This document shows positions 36,001 to 46,727 of a stretch of 64,000 bases of DNA, one piece after another. The translations under genes and the position numbers were made by a program. Positions within the stretch are counted from its first letter, which is position 1. Each line of letters opens with the position of its first letter. Source of the DNA: Sorghum bicolor. Taxonomy: Eukaryota; Streptophyta; Magnoliopsida; Poales; Poaceae. The stretch is taken from positions 60,258,407 to 60,322,406 of the forward strand of contig NC_012876.2 in NCBI RefSeq assembly GCF_000003195.3, read 5' to 3'. The notes beneath the pieces were generated by a model. That model was not told where the DNA came from. It was given only the letters and a program-made list of their open reading frames with translations, and searched no databases.

Positions 36001-37568
36001 GTACAATGTACATTGCCAAATAAGTAGTTCTATTCTATCAAAGAAGTAGAGTTGCTGAACAGACCTAAAAAGATAAACATACCTGGAAAGCAGATACTAT
36101 ATCATAGGAATTTCCCTGAAAGTGACCAGGCTGCATCAAAAAAAAATCCATCAGAAAATTGTCAATAAGAAGCAGTTCGAAAAGCCATGCATATTTGACA
36201 GATTCTATCACTGGTTAAGGACTCACATGGTGGCAATTGCCAACCATGTTAACCTGAACTTCTAGCATAAATTACTCCACTGTATCAATCAGTTATTCAG
36301 TTCTCATTGTACATTGCACTCATGCAATGTCCAGGAAAGCAGTTTGTTCCATCACGATTAACAAATGCCATATGCTTATTCAAGAGATCCAAACATTCTG
36401 TTGAAGAACAGCACATTTCAGAATTAGTAATAATACAGCAAGAGACCAAGGGAGCATTACCTTAATAGTTCCACCATATATCATGATACTAGGTCGATTA
36501 AGCCGTCCCATTGCCATTATTGTACCTGGCATCTGCAAACAAAGGACCGCTAAATCCAGTTGCAACTAAGATCTAAATGTGCATGACTATTCCAGTACAG
36601 GGTAGAACAAAGTTAGAAATCCTAACTCCCTCCTATTAGTTCCTAAGCACGGACTGAACAAGCAGGTCCAATCACCTCAGCACCCATTCAAACAAACAAG
36701 CTTGGTACATTTTTTTTGCCAGAGACATAGGAAAGCTCGTTGCTTTTCTGCAAATAATGCAATTTTGTGGCATCCAGAAGAAAATAATGAGATGGCCATG
36801 CAGCATAGAAGAAAGCTCCAGTCCTTGCAGCTAATTTTTATTCCCCTTTCTAGAAAGGAGCTAAAATTTCAACACCAACTCCAAATCAACACAATCTCCA
36901 GCAGGAAGTAAACACCCGTCGAGACCATGATGAAGAATTTAGTGGTGTTTGATATCATGCTATTCAGGGCTATGATGTGCAGATTGTGAGAGCACACCAC
37001 TCCCACAGTCCCACTGAACTGTATGAAGACATTTCAGAACACCCAACCCATCACATCTGCAAACAGCAGAGATAGCGGAAAAGGAACTCACGTTCTTGTC
37101 GCACCCAGGTATGGAGATATTGGCGTCGTAGTGCTGCGCGCCCATGACGGTCTCGATGCTGTCGGCGATGAGGTCGCGGGACTGGAGGCTGTAGCACATG
37201 CCCCGGGTGCCCATGGAGATGGCGTCGCTGACGCCGACGGTGTTGAACCGGAAGCCGACCATGCCGGCCTCGCGGACGCCGTCGCGGACGGCCTCGGCGA
37301 GGCGGAGCAGGTGCATGTTGCAGGTGTTCCCCTCGTACCACACCGAGGAGACGCCGACCTGCGGCTTGCGGAGGTCGGCGTCGGTGAGGCCGACCCCGTA
37401 CAGCACCGCCTGTGAGGCGCCCTGCGACTTGGGCTCCGTGATGCGCGCGCTGTACTTGTTGAGCTTGGGCTCGTCGGAGACCGCGGTGGCGCGGACGCGC
37501 TGGAGGCGGCGGCCGGTGACGGGGCCCGCCGCCGGGAGGGAGGGGGAGGTGAGCGCCATGGACTGCAT
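33092..37568 (-). CDS. DHAD: Dihydroxy-acid dehydratase, plastid (EC 4.2.1.9)
   Basis: Fourteen exons, complement(33092..33142, 33233..33391, 33564..33644, 34233..34334, 34493..34563, 34642..34765, 34846..34904, 34991..35060, 35303..35414, 35485..35679, 35810..35964, 36083..36130, 36461..36532, 37092..37568), 591 residues; every junction is in phase. It converts 2,3-dihydroxy-isovalerate and its methylvalerate homologue to the 2-oxo acids, the third shared step of Val/Leu/Ile synthesis. Signature motifs: IPGCDKN (C156, Fe-S ligand region), [30 protein letters not shown] with the catalytic Ser, and [15 protein letters not shown]. It ends GCVTDE as in other plant enzymes. The first about 30 residues are Ser/Ala/Pro/Arg-rich, fitting a chloroplast transit peptide. 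Intact, with normal family length. Confidence 0.97.
33830..33975. mobile_element. Stowaway MITE in a DHAD intron
   Basis: Begins CTCCCTCCATTCC and ends GGGAG, flanked by TA on both sides. The interior contains the inverted pair 'caaattataagacgttttgt' / 'aaaacatcttataatttgg'. It lies in the intron between the exons at 33564..33644 and 34233..34334, well away from the splice sites. Confidence 0.85.
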
Positions 37569-38435
37569 CGCGGCGGCGGCGGCGGCGGTGAGGTACGGAA
37601 TGGGGTTTAGGGTTTAGGGTGGTGAATTGGTGATGGAGTGAGCTAGGTGACGGGGAGTGACTGGTGAGTGGATGGATACGGACAAGTGGAGAGGCGGGCG
37701 GGCGGGCGTGCGTGCGGCGGCTGGCGGCGGCAGGAGGCGAGGAAGGCGACGAGACAGCACAGCCCGTGTTTTTGCCTCGATCCCATATACTACTCCGTAC
37801 CAACAACCTGCCTGTCTCATCAAAAGTGAAAAGATATAACTAAAAGCAGTGCTCAAAGAAAAACACTGTTAATTGATTAAAAAAATACGACTTATAAAAT
37901 AAACAAATAGAGTCGAGTTCGAAAAAAACTTTAGAAAAATCAAGATTCTTTTTGTCTCAAATTGCGTTAAAAATCTGAACTTTTTCTTTCTCTTTGGTTT
38001 AGCATGCCGTTTGCTCACACGGTAAAATTTGAAATAATAAACAATGTACTTTGTGATTCAGGTGAGTCCCTTTCCCTTTGATTCGCCCGCAACGTAGATC
38101 CGCGCACCCACAACGGGTCAGTGGTGCCACGAACTTGGTTCGCTGGAACAGCGTGGTCGTGCACTCCCCTACCATGCTCGTCAGTACCTCTACTCGCAGC
38201 GCAGTGCCGTGGTCGGCTGCGACACTACGAGAACAAGTGCAGAGCCATATCGCGAAAAAGCGGTCAGGGCAGGGCGTGACGATGTGTGCACGAACGCACA
38301 GCCAGACTACTTAATGTGGCTTTGGTGTGCTCTTTTGATGCTAAAAGATGAGCTGGACCGCCTATGCTTTCTTTCTTCTAAAGCTCACATTCAAAAAGTT
38401 ATTAAGAGAAAAACTGGTTTCATCAGTTTTCTATA

Positions 38436-38678
38436 GCCTTGTTTAGATACACCCAAAAATTCAAAACTTTACAAGATTGTCCATCACATCGAATCTTGCG
38501 GCACGTGCATGAAACATTAAATATAAATAAAAAAGATAACTAATTGCACAGTTTAACTGTAAATCACGAGACGAATCTTTTAAAGCTAGTTGCTCCATGA
38601 TTGGATAATGTTTGTCAAATAAAAACGAAGATGCTACAGTGCCAAAATCCAAAAAAAAATTTGGATCTAAACAAGCCC
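38436..38678. mobile_element. MITE, GGCCTTGTTTAG family
   Basis: Ends (A)GCCTTGTTTAGAT and ATCTAAACAAGCCC with TAT on both sides. The interior 'catcacatcgaatcttgcgg', 'aactaattgcacagtt' and 'gagacgaatctttt' blocks are those of the 10804 copy. Confidence 0.8.
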
Positions 38679-40019
38679 TATGTTTTATTAGTTTTCTAAG
38701 TTGTAGATGGAATGTGCCTAGGAATGGAAGGAAAAATATAGTAGTATAATGGACAGTCTCAAGAAGTGGATTTGCTAAATTGAGATGGTCATATAAAACC
38801 TTTTCGTTGCTGATTTACCTAACCATATGCCCAAAATAGAAAAAAAGGATGTCAATTACCTAACAATACACCCAAAATGGAATTAGCAGGACTCATGCTA
38901 TAATTTGTATATGCTATAATTGTGAAAAAATGTATGTGCCTAAGGTGACATAGGTGCTTTGACAGGTTCAAAGTGTTGATCAAGGTCATATTTTCTGCAA
39001 CTTTGGAACACGTAGTCTAAATCAGGTATGGATCCTTTCAATTATTTCGTATACAATCTCAACCTATATTCATGTTTGCGAAATAAAAAATTATAGTGGT
39101 TTTGAACTATTGATTCATACATGGGGCAAACACACATATATTTATATCTCACTGTAGTTGAACTATGCTGCTCTAAATTGCTATATGTATGTGTTCAGAT
39201 CTGCTCTAAAATCAGGTATTTGGAAGCTAGCAAAGGTTTTTGCAAGGCAACAGTTCAGCTATTATGGGATTTTTTTTTATTACCATCATGCAACTTGGAA
39301 AGATTGCAAGTTTTCCATGCAATTTGTAAAGGGCTGCTAATTGTGTGCCTGCAATTTGTATTGTGCGCAGTTGATGTCTTTGTTTTGTTTGATTGATAGA
39401 GATAGACAATATGATACTTGCAGTGCTGCGGGCTGATTTCCTTTGCACTGTTGGTGATGAGTTTGCTTGCAGATCTAATTGAGGTTCAAATTTATTTTTT
39501 ATGGGCATGTCTTTTTGAACCATTTACATGGTAGCTGGTAGTATATGGTATACCAAAGGCTAGAATTTTTTTTTTTTTAATATAACAAGCTTCTTTGTGC
39601 TAGCTTGATGTTTGGATGCAGTGCTCTATTATTGGGCTAGGTGCAGTAGTGCTCCACTATGGACTTTTACTTTGCTTGCTTTTATTCATAACTTTATCAA
39701 AGGCACCGCATCAGTAAAAATATATATATGAATTGATGAGCAGTTTGTCGTTCCAAAAATTTATAAAGCACAAACTCTAATTTCTATTTTTTCCATTGAA
39801 CTCTTTTATCTAAATAGTTAACTTGAATTGTAAAAGTTATATAGTTTTTAGTTTTGTGCATTTTTTTAAATGTGCAATCATGGGTTGCCATATATCTTTG
39901 CCTTCTTTGACATATAACTTAGCACTATATTGTGTGTCTAAAGGCTACCTTCTGTATTCAGATTGGTCAGTTAAACTATTTTGCTGAAGCAAGTTTAGCT
40001 GGATTCACTTAAATGACTT

Positions 40020-40347
40020 AGGGCTTATTTGGCACAGCTCAACTTCACTAGTAAAGCTGTTTTTTTAGAAAATAGCTTTATGAATGACTTTCTAGATGAA
40101 GCTGAGCTGTTTTGGAAAAAGTGTTTGGCAAAATAGCTTCACCAACTACTTCATGCATAGTTGAGAGAGAGAAATGAGGGAGAAGCTGCAATAAGCTACT
40201 TTTTTTTCCAGCTTCATCCAATTTATATCTTTGTGAGAGGAGGGAAAAAACAGCTTCACCCATGAAGTTGTTTTGGAAATAAGTGTTTGGCAAAAAAAAC
40301 AGCTCACAACAGCCCATGAAGCTGTTGTGAGCTGTACCAAACGGCCG
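40020..40347. mobile_element. MITE of the GGGCTTATTTGG-AGCTCA family, copy 1
   Basis: Terminal regions 'gggcttatttggcacagctcaacttcac' and 'gctcacaacag..gctgttgtgagctgtaccaaac' are inverted-repeat related. The whole element is an inverted, closely similar copy of 52741..53071. The apparent minus-strand frame is the same peptide seen in the other copy and comes from the shared element, not from a gene. Confidence 0.8.
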
Positions 40348-41717
40348 AGAGAACTGAGGATATAAATAAAATAGTAAAAATATATATAGTTTGAGTTGCT
40401 GTAAACGCACAGCGCACTCTAGCGGCCCATTTTTCTACCGGCCCAGCAGTGCCCTAGTAGGCCCCACGACGTCCCCCGACCCCGTTCCCTACCGATCCCC
40501 TTCCGTCGTCCCCCGTTCTTCTCCCTCCGTCCGACCGTCCCTCGACAGTGCCGAGGCGGAACCTAGCAGCCGCCCGCCGCCCCTCGCCCCCATCCACCAG
40601 CACAAACGCAATCCGCAAGGGCCAATCGACCGCCGGCCGCTGCGGCGCAGCCGCGCCGCCAGCCTCCTGGCCCGGCCGTCCAGCGCCTAAGCCAGGGGCG
40701 GCAACCAGCGCGCAGCGCGGGCCGCCGGCCAGCCGCCCGCGCCCATTCACGCCAGCTGTTCATCCAGTAGGAAACGGCCGCAAGGAATACGGAAGAGGGA
40801 AGCCGCATCCGGCCACTGACTCCGATCTCCCGCTAGTCAACCCCAGGTAGACCGGTCCTCCTCGCCTGACCACGACGGCCATCTCGCACGCCTACTTCCA
40901 CGTTCCACCCAACTAGACAAGTCTTCTCTCCCAGGCCTAACCTTCCTCCCCGCGGCGCCGCCTCTACTGGTATTGCACTGGCGTGCCCCGACGCGGAAAG
41001 ACGTGGAGATCCACCGAAAATTGGATTGATTTCTTCCTTCCTCGGTGAGGAACTCTCAAACCACCCTGCTAGGTAGGATAGGTTCCCTTGTTCCAGTAGT
41101 TTGCTTTGTTCTGGGGGATCTTCCCTTCTCCCTATTCCAAATTCTTCACCCTCCTCGCCGTGCTAACTGCGTGTTTGTTGTAGTATTTCTCTAATCCATC
41201 CACGTGTCCAACAGGTTCTCCATCCTCAGCCTGCGCAAGATCCGTTTGAGTTGGCCGCCCCCCAGTGGACTACCCAAGGTGCGGTGGCATCCACCCAGGT
41301 TTGAACACTTCTGTTGTATCATGCTGTATAATTACCATAAAAAATGCAGCGGATGCTGTTTTTTGCCAAATAAATAGACTGAACCCCCATGCTGAATTTG
41401 CCTCTCAGAGTTAAATTTCCAGTAAATTTCTCATCTTTGCTGCAAAACCTTCAATCTTTCTCGTCAAACTAGAGTGTTTTGTTTAGGGAGCTTGAACAAT
41501 GATTAACTGGAAGGAACATAGCAAGAAACACATTGATTAAATGGAAGGAACATAGCAAGAAAAGAAGGGGAAGGATTTATCGTGCTTTATACGTACATTA
41601 GCTATCCTTGATGCTTCTTGTTGTTTGCTGTTTTGGTAGGGCAGGTTGAAGATACCTGGGTTGGGTAAGTCGGAGCATAGAATAAGGGTGGACTGCTATT
41701 GATTTTCCATACATAGG

Positions 41718-43984
41718 ATGGAATCCTTGTGGAAATTGACCTACTTGCTCGAGCCGGCATCGCTTGCTCTAATTGCCACAGCCATTTCTGTGGCCTATGC
41801 ATCAGCATCGCGTGCTCTGGACTATGGCAAAGAGATGGAGAGAAACTTGGATTTTTCAGAGGCTTCCATTACATTGGATCGGTCACAGGCTCTAATGATT
41901 CCCCTTGCAAGCTCATGCAGTCTGTTGCTAATGTTCTACTTGTTCTCGTCTGTCTCACATCTCGTGACTGCTTTTACTGCTGTGGCCTCAGCAATGGCAT
42001 TGTTCTTTTGCCTGTCTCCACACATCACCTATCTCAAGACACAGTACAATCTAATGGACCCATTCGTGTCCAGGTGTTGTTCAAAGCCGTTTACACGGTT
42101 GCAAGGTTTGCTGATGCTCTTCTGCATAGCCACAGTCTTAGCCTGGTTGGTTTCAGGGCATTGGTTGCTAAATAACCTACTGGGGATTTCCATATGTGTA
42201 GCATTTGTCAGCCATGTGAGGCTTCCCAACATAAAGATCTGTGCGCTGCTTCTTGCCTGCTTATTTGTGTATGATATTTTCTGGGTGTTCTTCTCAGAAA
42301 GGTTTTTTGGAGCAAATGTCATGGTCTCTGTTGCCACTCAGAAGGCATCTAATCCTGTTCACACAGTAGCAAATAAGCTCAGCCTGCCCGGGTTGCAGTT
42401 GATTACAAAGAAGCTGGAGCTTCCAGTCAAGCTTGTATTTCCCAGGAATTTGTTGGGTGGTATTGTTCCAGGAAGCAATCCTGGTGACTACATGATGCTT
42501 GGCCTTGGAGACATGGTAAACCCAACAAATTGTATTTTTGCAAATATTCCATGCTTTTATTTTGCTTTTAGTCCTTTCCTTTTTATAACGTCTGCTGTTA
42601 GTCCTTAAAGCCTCTATAGAATAAGTACTTTTAGTACCTCTGTGTTTGCTCTGCTGAGCTTCATATTATTTGTCTTGTCTGTGTGTATAAACTCTTGGGC
42701 AGAATAAGACCAAATGACATGTTGATTAACATTTTTAAGCTATCTATATAGATGGAATTAACATGCAAAGATAAGCCATCATACCAAAGAAAGAAGTTAT
42801 GTGAGCTCAAGTTCCACTGTTCATTGTCTGCCACTTTTTGGCAAATCTTTAGTTTATCAAGGCAGCAAGCTATGCACTGCGCACTCCTCTATCAGCTTGA
42901 TAATGAATAAGTTTTGGTTTACAGGAATGCACTTAGCTACTGTACAAATCTATATCTAATTGGTCAGGATTCAAGTGGGTACCCACTTTGTAGCTCTGGG
43001 TCACTGGCAAGGTCTTGTTTGGTCAAAGCCTATGCCACAACTAATCTTAGGCAAAACATGGTAGCTGCAAGAAGTGGAGAACAATTGGTTCATTTGCATT
43101 CTGTTTTTCTTGCTTTGAAATTGTATAAGTTCATTTTGATGAGTTTTGGGTCAATCCAATGACCCAGAGAAAAGAGAACTTGCATCCCTACTAATTGGGA
43201 AAATCTTCTTCCTTCCTGCATGTATTAAGTTCATGTTGCTTCCTTCCTTCCTACGTTTTGTGTACTCCTGTGGTTACTGTTTACAGTATTTAGTGCACCT
43301 GCTGCTGGTTATTGATGATCATAGTTTTTTTTTTCAGAAGCAGCATGACTGCTTCATAGTGATTTGAGTCTTTTTCTGCCTATTCTGTAACTTATCAACT
43401 TTGCTTGTGCTTCTGAGTAAAATCCATTCGTACCACTGATGATTTGAATTTAATCACCTAGATTCTTGTTTCTTCCTACAGGCCATTCCAGGGATGCTTC
43501 TAGCTCTGGTACTCTTTTTTGATAACCGGAAGTTCAAGGATGTGAATGTTCCATCAGATGTGTCTCCCCCAAAACGGCGGAAGTATGTGTGGTATGCTCT
43601 AACAGGGTATGGTATTGGCTTGGTAGCTGCACTAGCTGCTGGGATCTTGTCTCAGTCTCCCCAACCAGCCTTACTGTACCTGGTAAGTGTTCTCAGGTTA
43701 TACAGTTGGACATCATTGCCGTTTTTCATTCTGTTAAATTATGCTTCTCTGACTTGTTCCACGTGTATCTCATAGCATCGAGTCATGGTTTAGTATGGTT
43801 TCAAGCTATGGTGATGCCAGCCTATAGCATGGTTGCTCTTCATTCTGACAGAGTTTGTGGCTTTCAGGTGCCATCGACACTGGGGCCTGTCATGTACTTG
43901 TCATGGTTACGGAATGAGCTGTGGGAGCTATGGGAAGGGTCTGGGACGATTCTAAACGAGAAAGCTCGTTTGCTGGAGGTCTGA
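41718..43984 (+). CDS. SPPL1: Signal peptide peptidase-like intramembrane aspartyl protease
   Basis: Three coding exons, join(41718..42515, 43482..43682, 43868..43984), 371 residues, phases consistent. The ATG at 41718 is preceded by a long GC-rich leader that probably contains an intron. The catalytic aspartates are visible: YD at 185-186 (LFVYDIFWVFF) and GLGD at 262-265, with the QPALLYL motif at 327-333. Multiple hydrophobic spans (about residues 11-30, 58-78, 83-103, 128-145, 150-167, 172-192, 265-278, 303-322, 329-345) fit a nine-span GxGD protease. There is no N-terminal protease-associated domain, which places it in the short SPPL1-like group rather than the long SPPL2 group. Role known for the family: cleaves type II membrane segments in ER/endosomal membranes. 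The first intron falls just after GLGDM. Confidence 0.93.
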
Positions 43985-44164
43985 GATCCAAGTGGACAAT
44001 AAAAAGGATCTGAGCCCGCCGTAATTGAATCTAATTAAACATTAGTTGAGCTCCTCATACTGAAGGAGAGTATTTATAAGCTAGAATGTTCTAGTCATGT
44101 AAGCTGCTACGCAGTTGCCCTCGCAAGAGGAAACACAGACAAATCATGTAACTGTTTGTAATAG

Positions 44165-44320
44165 AAAGGTTCAGTTCAATACATTTCAGTCTTTAGTCTT
44201 TACCCATACGTTCTCTTGTCTGCGACTAATTGAGTGGCAAAGAAAGGTTCAGTTAAATGCATTTCAGCCTTTTCCCATAGTTTCTCTTGTCTGCGACTGC
44301 TTGAATGGCAAGGCAGTGCC
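44165..44320 (+). repeat. Tandem duplication in the SPPL1 3' UTR region, period 78
   Basis: 'aaaggttcagttcaatacatttcag..ttctcttgtctgcgact' at 44165 is repeated as 'aaaggttcagttaaatgcatttcag..ttctcttgtctgcgact' at 44243. It lies about 180-335 bases after the stop codon, so probably within or just after the transcript end. Confidence 0.75.
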
Positions 44321-45846
44321 GTGGCTGATGCCATCAGTGAAGTGAAAAGTGTACCTGTGCTATTTTGCAAGATGATAAATTGATGACGGTATTATGATGC
44401 TGTATAGAAGTAATAGAACGGTTAACTAATACTACTTTACATTGTTACTTGCTAGCTAAGCTAGCCAGAATTGGTGTTTGGTTGAGCCGGTTAAAAAATT
44501 GATAATGGTGGGGTTTCCACGGCATTTGTTGAAGAGTTAGTTGTAACATACGCAGAGGTCTTTGCTCCAACACCACTGAAGAAATGTGGAGCGCGGAAAG
44601 CTCTTATTTCACTATTTGCCTTTGCTAAATTGCGTTGCCATTTCTGGGTTGTCGGCTAAGCACAATACTGAAAAAAAGTGATGGTTGAAAATACTGTTCG
44701 CTGATTTACTGCGAGAGAAAAACACTGTTGAGCAAACGGGTAGCCACAGCCACGGGAAATTTGTCAGGCATAATCTGGGAAGGGAGCAGATGGATATTTT
44801 TCCCCTCTGAATTTTTCTAAAGCTGATGGAACTCATTTCCCCGAGTATCACTGCTTTCAGACAAAAGGAATTCTGTTCGTTCCCAGAGTAGGATACAATT
44901 TCTCACACAATGATCAAGGGACCATACAATTTCTCAAACAATGATCAGGGAAGCATGGAGGCCAGCAGACCAAAACCGCAGTAAAATGTAAAAACACAGA
45001 TTCTCAAGCGTGATGCAGGCCACAGACCCCACTTATGGTTGCCTCTGGACATTTCCTTGTCAATTTAGGAGAGGCCTTGGACTTCTCATGCACTCGCACT
45101 TGACCCTCACAGGCCGTCCCAGCGCACACGCACACCAGACAGAGACGCAAGCTTTCACTTGGAGAAGTTGAGACATCCCATGGGTTTCTGCAACATGGCT
45201 GTCACTTGCCATACCATAATATAATATTGCATATATGATTGCTAGGTTTAGTACATTGATGCGCTTAGAGCACTAATAAGTAATGCTAGTGGAAACAACA
45301 CAACTGATCCACTCCATTGACACTATGGCATCATTATACAGCACTCGCTAACAAATGCTTGAGACATGCAGATCAAGGAAGCAACATGATTAATTCTAGT
45401 AACTAATAATTCGTCAACCATCACAACAATCAAACCATGTAGTGTAACAAAACCAGCAGCAAATTCATGGACCCCCAAGAGTGATCCTACCACAAACCCC
45501 TCTATGATCAGACACTTCCTTCTTGATTTAGGAGACTATGCACTTCATGCATTTGCACTTGGTCCCTCATCTGTAGATGCCGTTCCCAGTGCTGTAGAAA
45601 CACAAACAAAAATAATGAAAACGGCATCAGCAGATTGAAACATGGATTTGCCACCAATGAAACATTTGTTTATTCATAACCACAAGGGCCCACAAGGTCC
45701 TGCTAATGGTTAACCAAACAGCGCTTGCATAGTAGAGTCGATAAGATAAGGTAGGCTCAAAATCTGGAGAAACACTTCTCTTTGTTCAGCACATATTATC
45801 CACATTCTTCATTTGATGTCTAAAACTGCTAAAGTACAACAAAAGG

Positions 45847-45918
<72 letters not shown>

Positions 45919-46055
45919 TAAAGGATAGTAGCTGGAGGGTAACTCATGTAGGCAATAACTTTTTTGGTCTTTATCTGCTAGATAAGTTCCAACCTTGGCC
46001 AAAATAATACCAATCATCAGAGCCCCATATCCATCGATCAGCTACATGTATATCA
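44321..46055. other. Intergenic, no supported gene
   Basis: Unique, mostly AT-rich DNA with a short direct repeat 'ccatacaatttctca.acaatgatca' near 44,890-44,950 and the TA microsatellite at 45,850. A stretch at 44,690-44,735 (gttcgctgatttactgcgagagaaaaacactg) looks like a relic of another grass MITE; a related piece is near 32,320. Confidence 0.45.
45850..45914. repeat. (TA)n microsatellite
   Basis: About 65 bases of pure alternating T and A. Open frames through it on both strands (Tyr-Ile repeats) are artefacts. Confidence 0.95.
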
Positions 46056-46277
46056 GGCCTTGTTTAGTTCTATTTTTTTTTCAAAATAGACATTGTAGCA
46101 CTTTCGTTTGTATTTGACAAATATTTATTGTTTAATCATAAACTAAGTAAGCTCAAAAGATTCATCTCTCAAATTATAGGCAAATTGTATAATATACTCT
46201 ATGCATGTGCTGCAAGATTCGATGTGACGAGAGAAATCTAAAAAATTTTACATTTTTTTTTAAAACTAAACAAAGCC
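46056..46277. mobile_element. MITE, GGCCTTGTTTAG family
   Basis: Ends GGCCTTGTTTAGTTC and AACTAAACAAAGCC. Internal 'tgtagcactttcgtttgtatttgacaa' and 'gcaagattcgatgtgacga' blocks match the other copies. No clear 3-base duplication remains. It sits where the second exon of the neighbouring exon-1 pseudogene would be expected. Confidence 0.8.
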
Positions 46278-46361
46278 TATCTTGAATGACACATATCACC
46301 AATGCCTACGTAAGCCCTTACCGGTCGCACGTTGTCACGCCATATTTTGGCGGCGTCGTAC

Positions 46362-46457
46362 AGGGTAGGGGTAGCTGGGGCCGTAGTCGGCGGTGGCTGC
46401 GCCGACCATCGCCGTCCGGCGAACTATCCTGTCGGACCTCGGGACCACCGGCGGCAT
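46362..46457 (-). pseudogene. Exon-1-only copy of the small gene at 53323..54351
   Basis: Encodes MPPVVPRSDRIVRRTAMVGA then TADYGPSYPYP followed by the same GTACG donor. Compared with the intact gene, 21 bases (seven codons, the AYLLLTA segment of the hydrophobic stretch) are missing in frame, bounded by an ACCGCCG direct repeat. No second exon follows; a MITE lies there instead. The similarity continues upstream through the 'tttaaacacgagattc' flank to the tRNA-Val gene, so it belongs to a duplicated segment. Confidence 0.8.
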
Positions 46458-46653
46458 CGCTGCAATGGGCGTGGTCGCTGGAGTCTGGAGGATGCTGGCT
46501 TGGGCCCTTTTTAAACACGAGATTCGGATTACTTTGATCACTCAGTGAGGCCCACTGATAGTTCCAGTTCTAGTTGTTTGATCACTGGGTGAGTCATGAG
46601 TGCTTCTTGGAAATTTTTAATATGTAAATTATCTTCTGTCCTAAAATCAACTT

Positions 46654-46727
46654 GTCTGGGTGGTGTAGTTGGTTATCACGTTAGTCTCACACACTAAAGG
46701 TCCCCAGTTCGAACCTGGGCTCAGACA
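46654..46727 (+). tRNA. tRNA-Val (anticodon CAC)
   Basis: Cloverleaf read directly: acceptor stem GTCTGGG pairs with CTCAGAC (one G-T) with discriminator A. The D arm contains GGTTATCAC with the A box (TGGTGTAGTTGG). The anticodon stem TTAGT/ACTAA closes the loop CTCACAC, anticodon CAC. The T arm is CCCAG-TTCGAAC-CTGGG (B box). No intron. A T-rich run just downstream (46736-46748) can serve as the Pol III terminator. Intact and likely functional; a broken relative is at 54655. Confidence 0.93.

Larger units (their letters stand above)
37569..41717. other. Divergent intergenic region between DHAD and the SPPL gene
   Basis: Right of 37568 is the DHAD 5' leader and promoter. There follow a complete MITE at 38436, unique AT-rich DNA, a second MITE at 40020, and from about 40,400 a GC-rich segment that is the likely promoter and intron-containing 5' UTR of the protease gene. 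No other gene is supported; the short frames at 40,391-40,850 are GC-bias artefacts. Confidence 0.55.

Noticed and set aside
37023..37617. 130- and 139-residue plus-strand open frames at the DHAD 5' end
   Set aside because: Antisense shadows of GC-rich DHAD exon 1; the minus strand carries the conserved dehydratase sequence.
40391..40850. GC-rich open frames upstream of SPPL1
   Set aside because: Overlapping frames on both strands with Pro/Arg/Ala bias and no motif; position and composition fit a promoter and 5' UTR.
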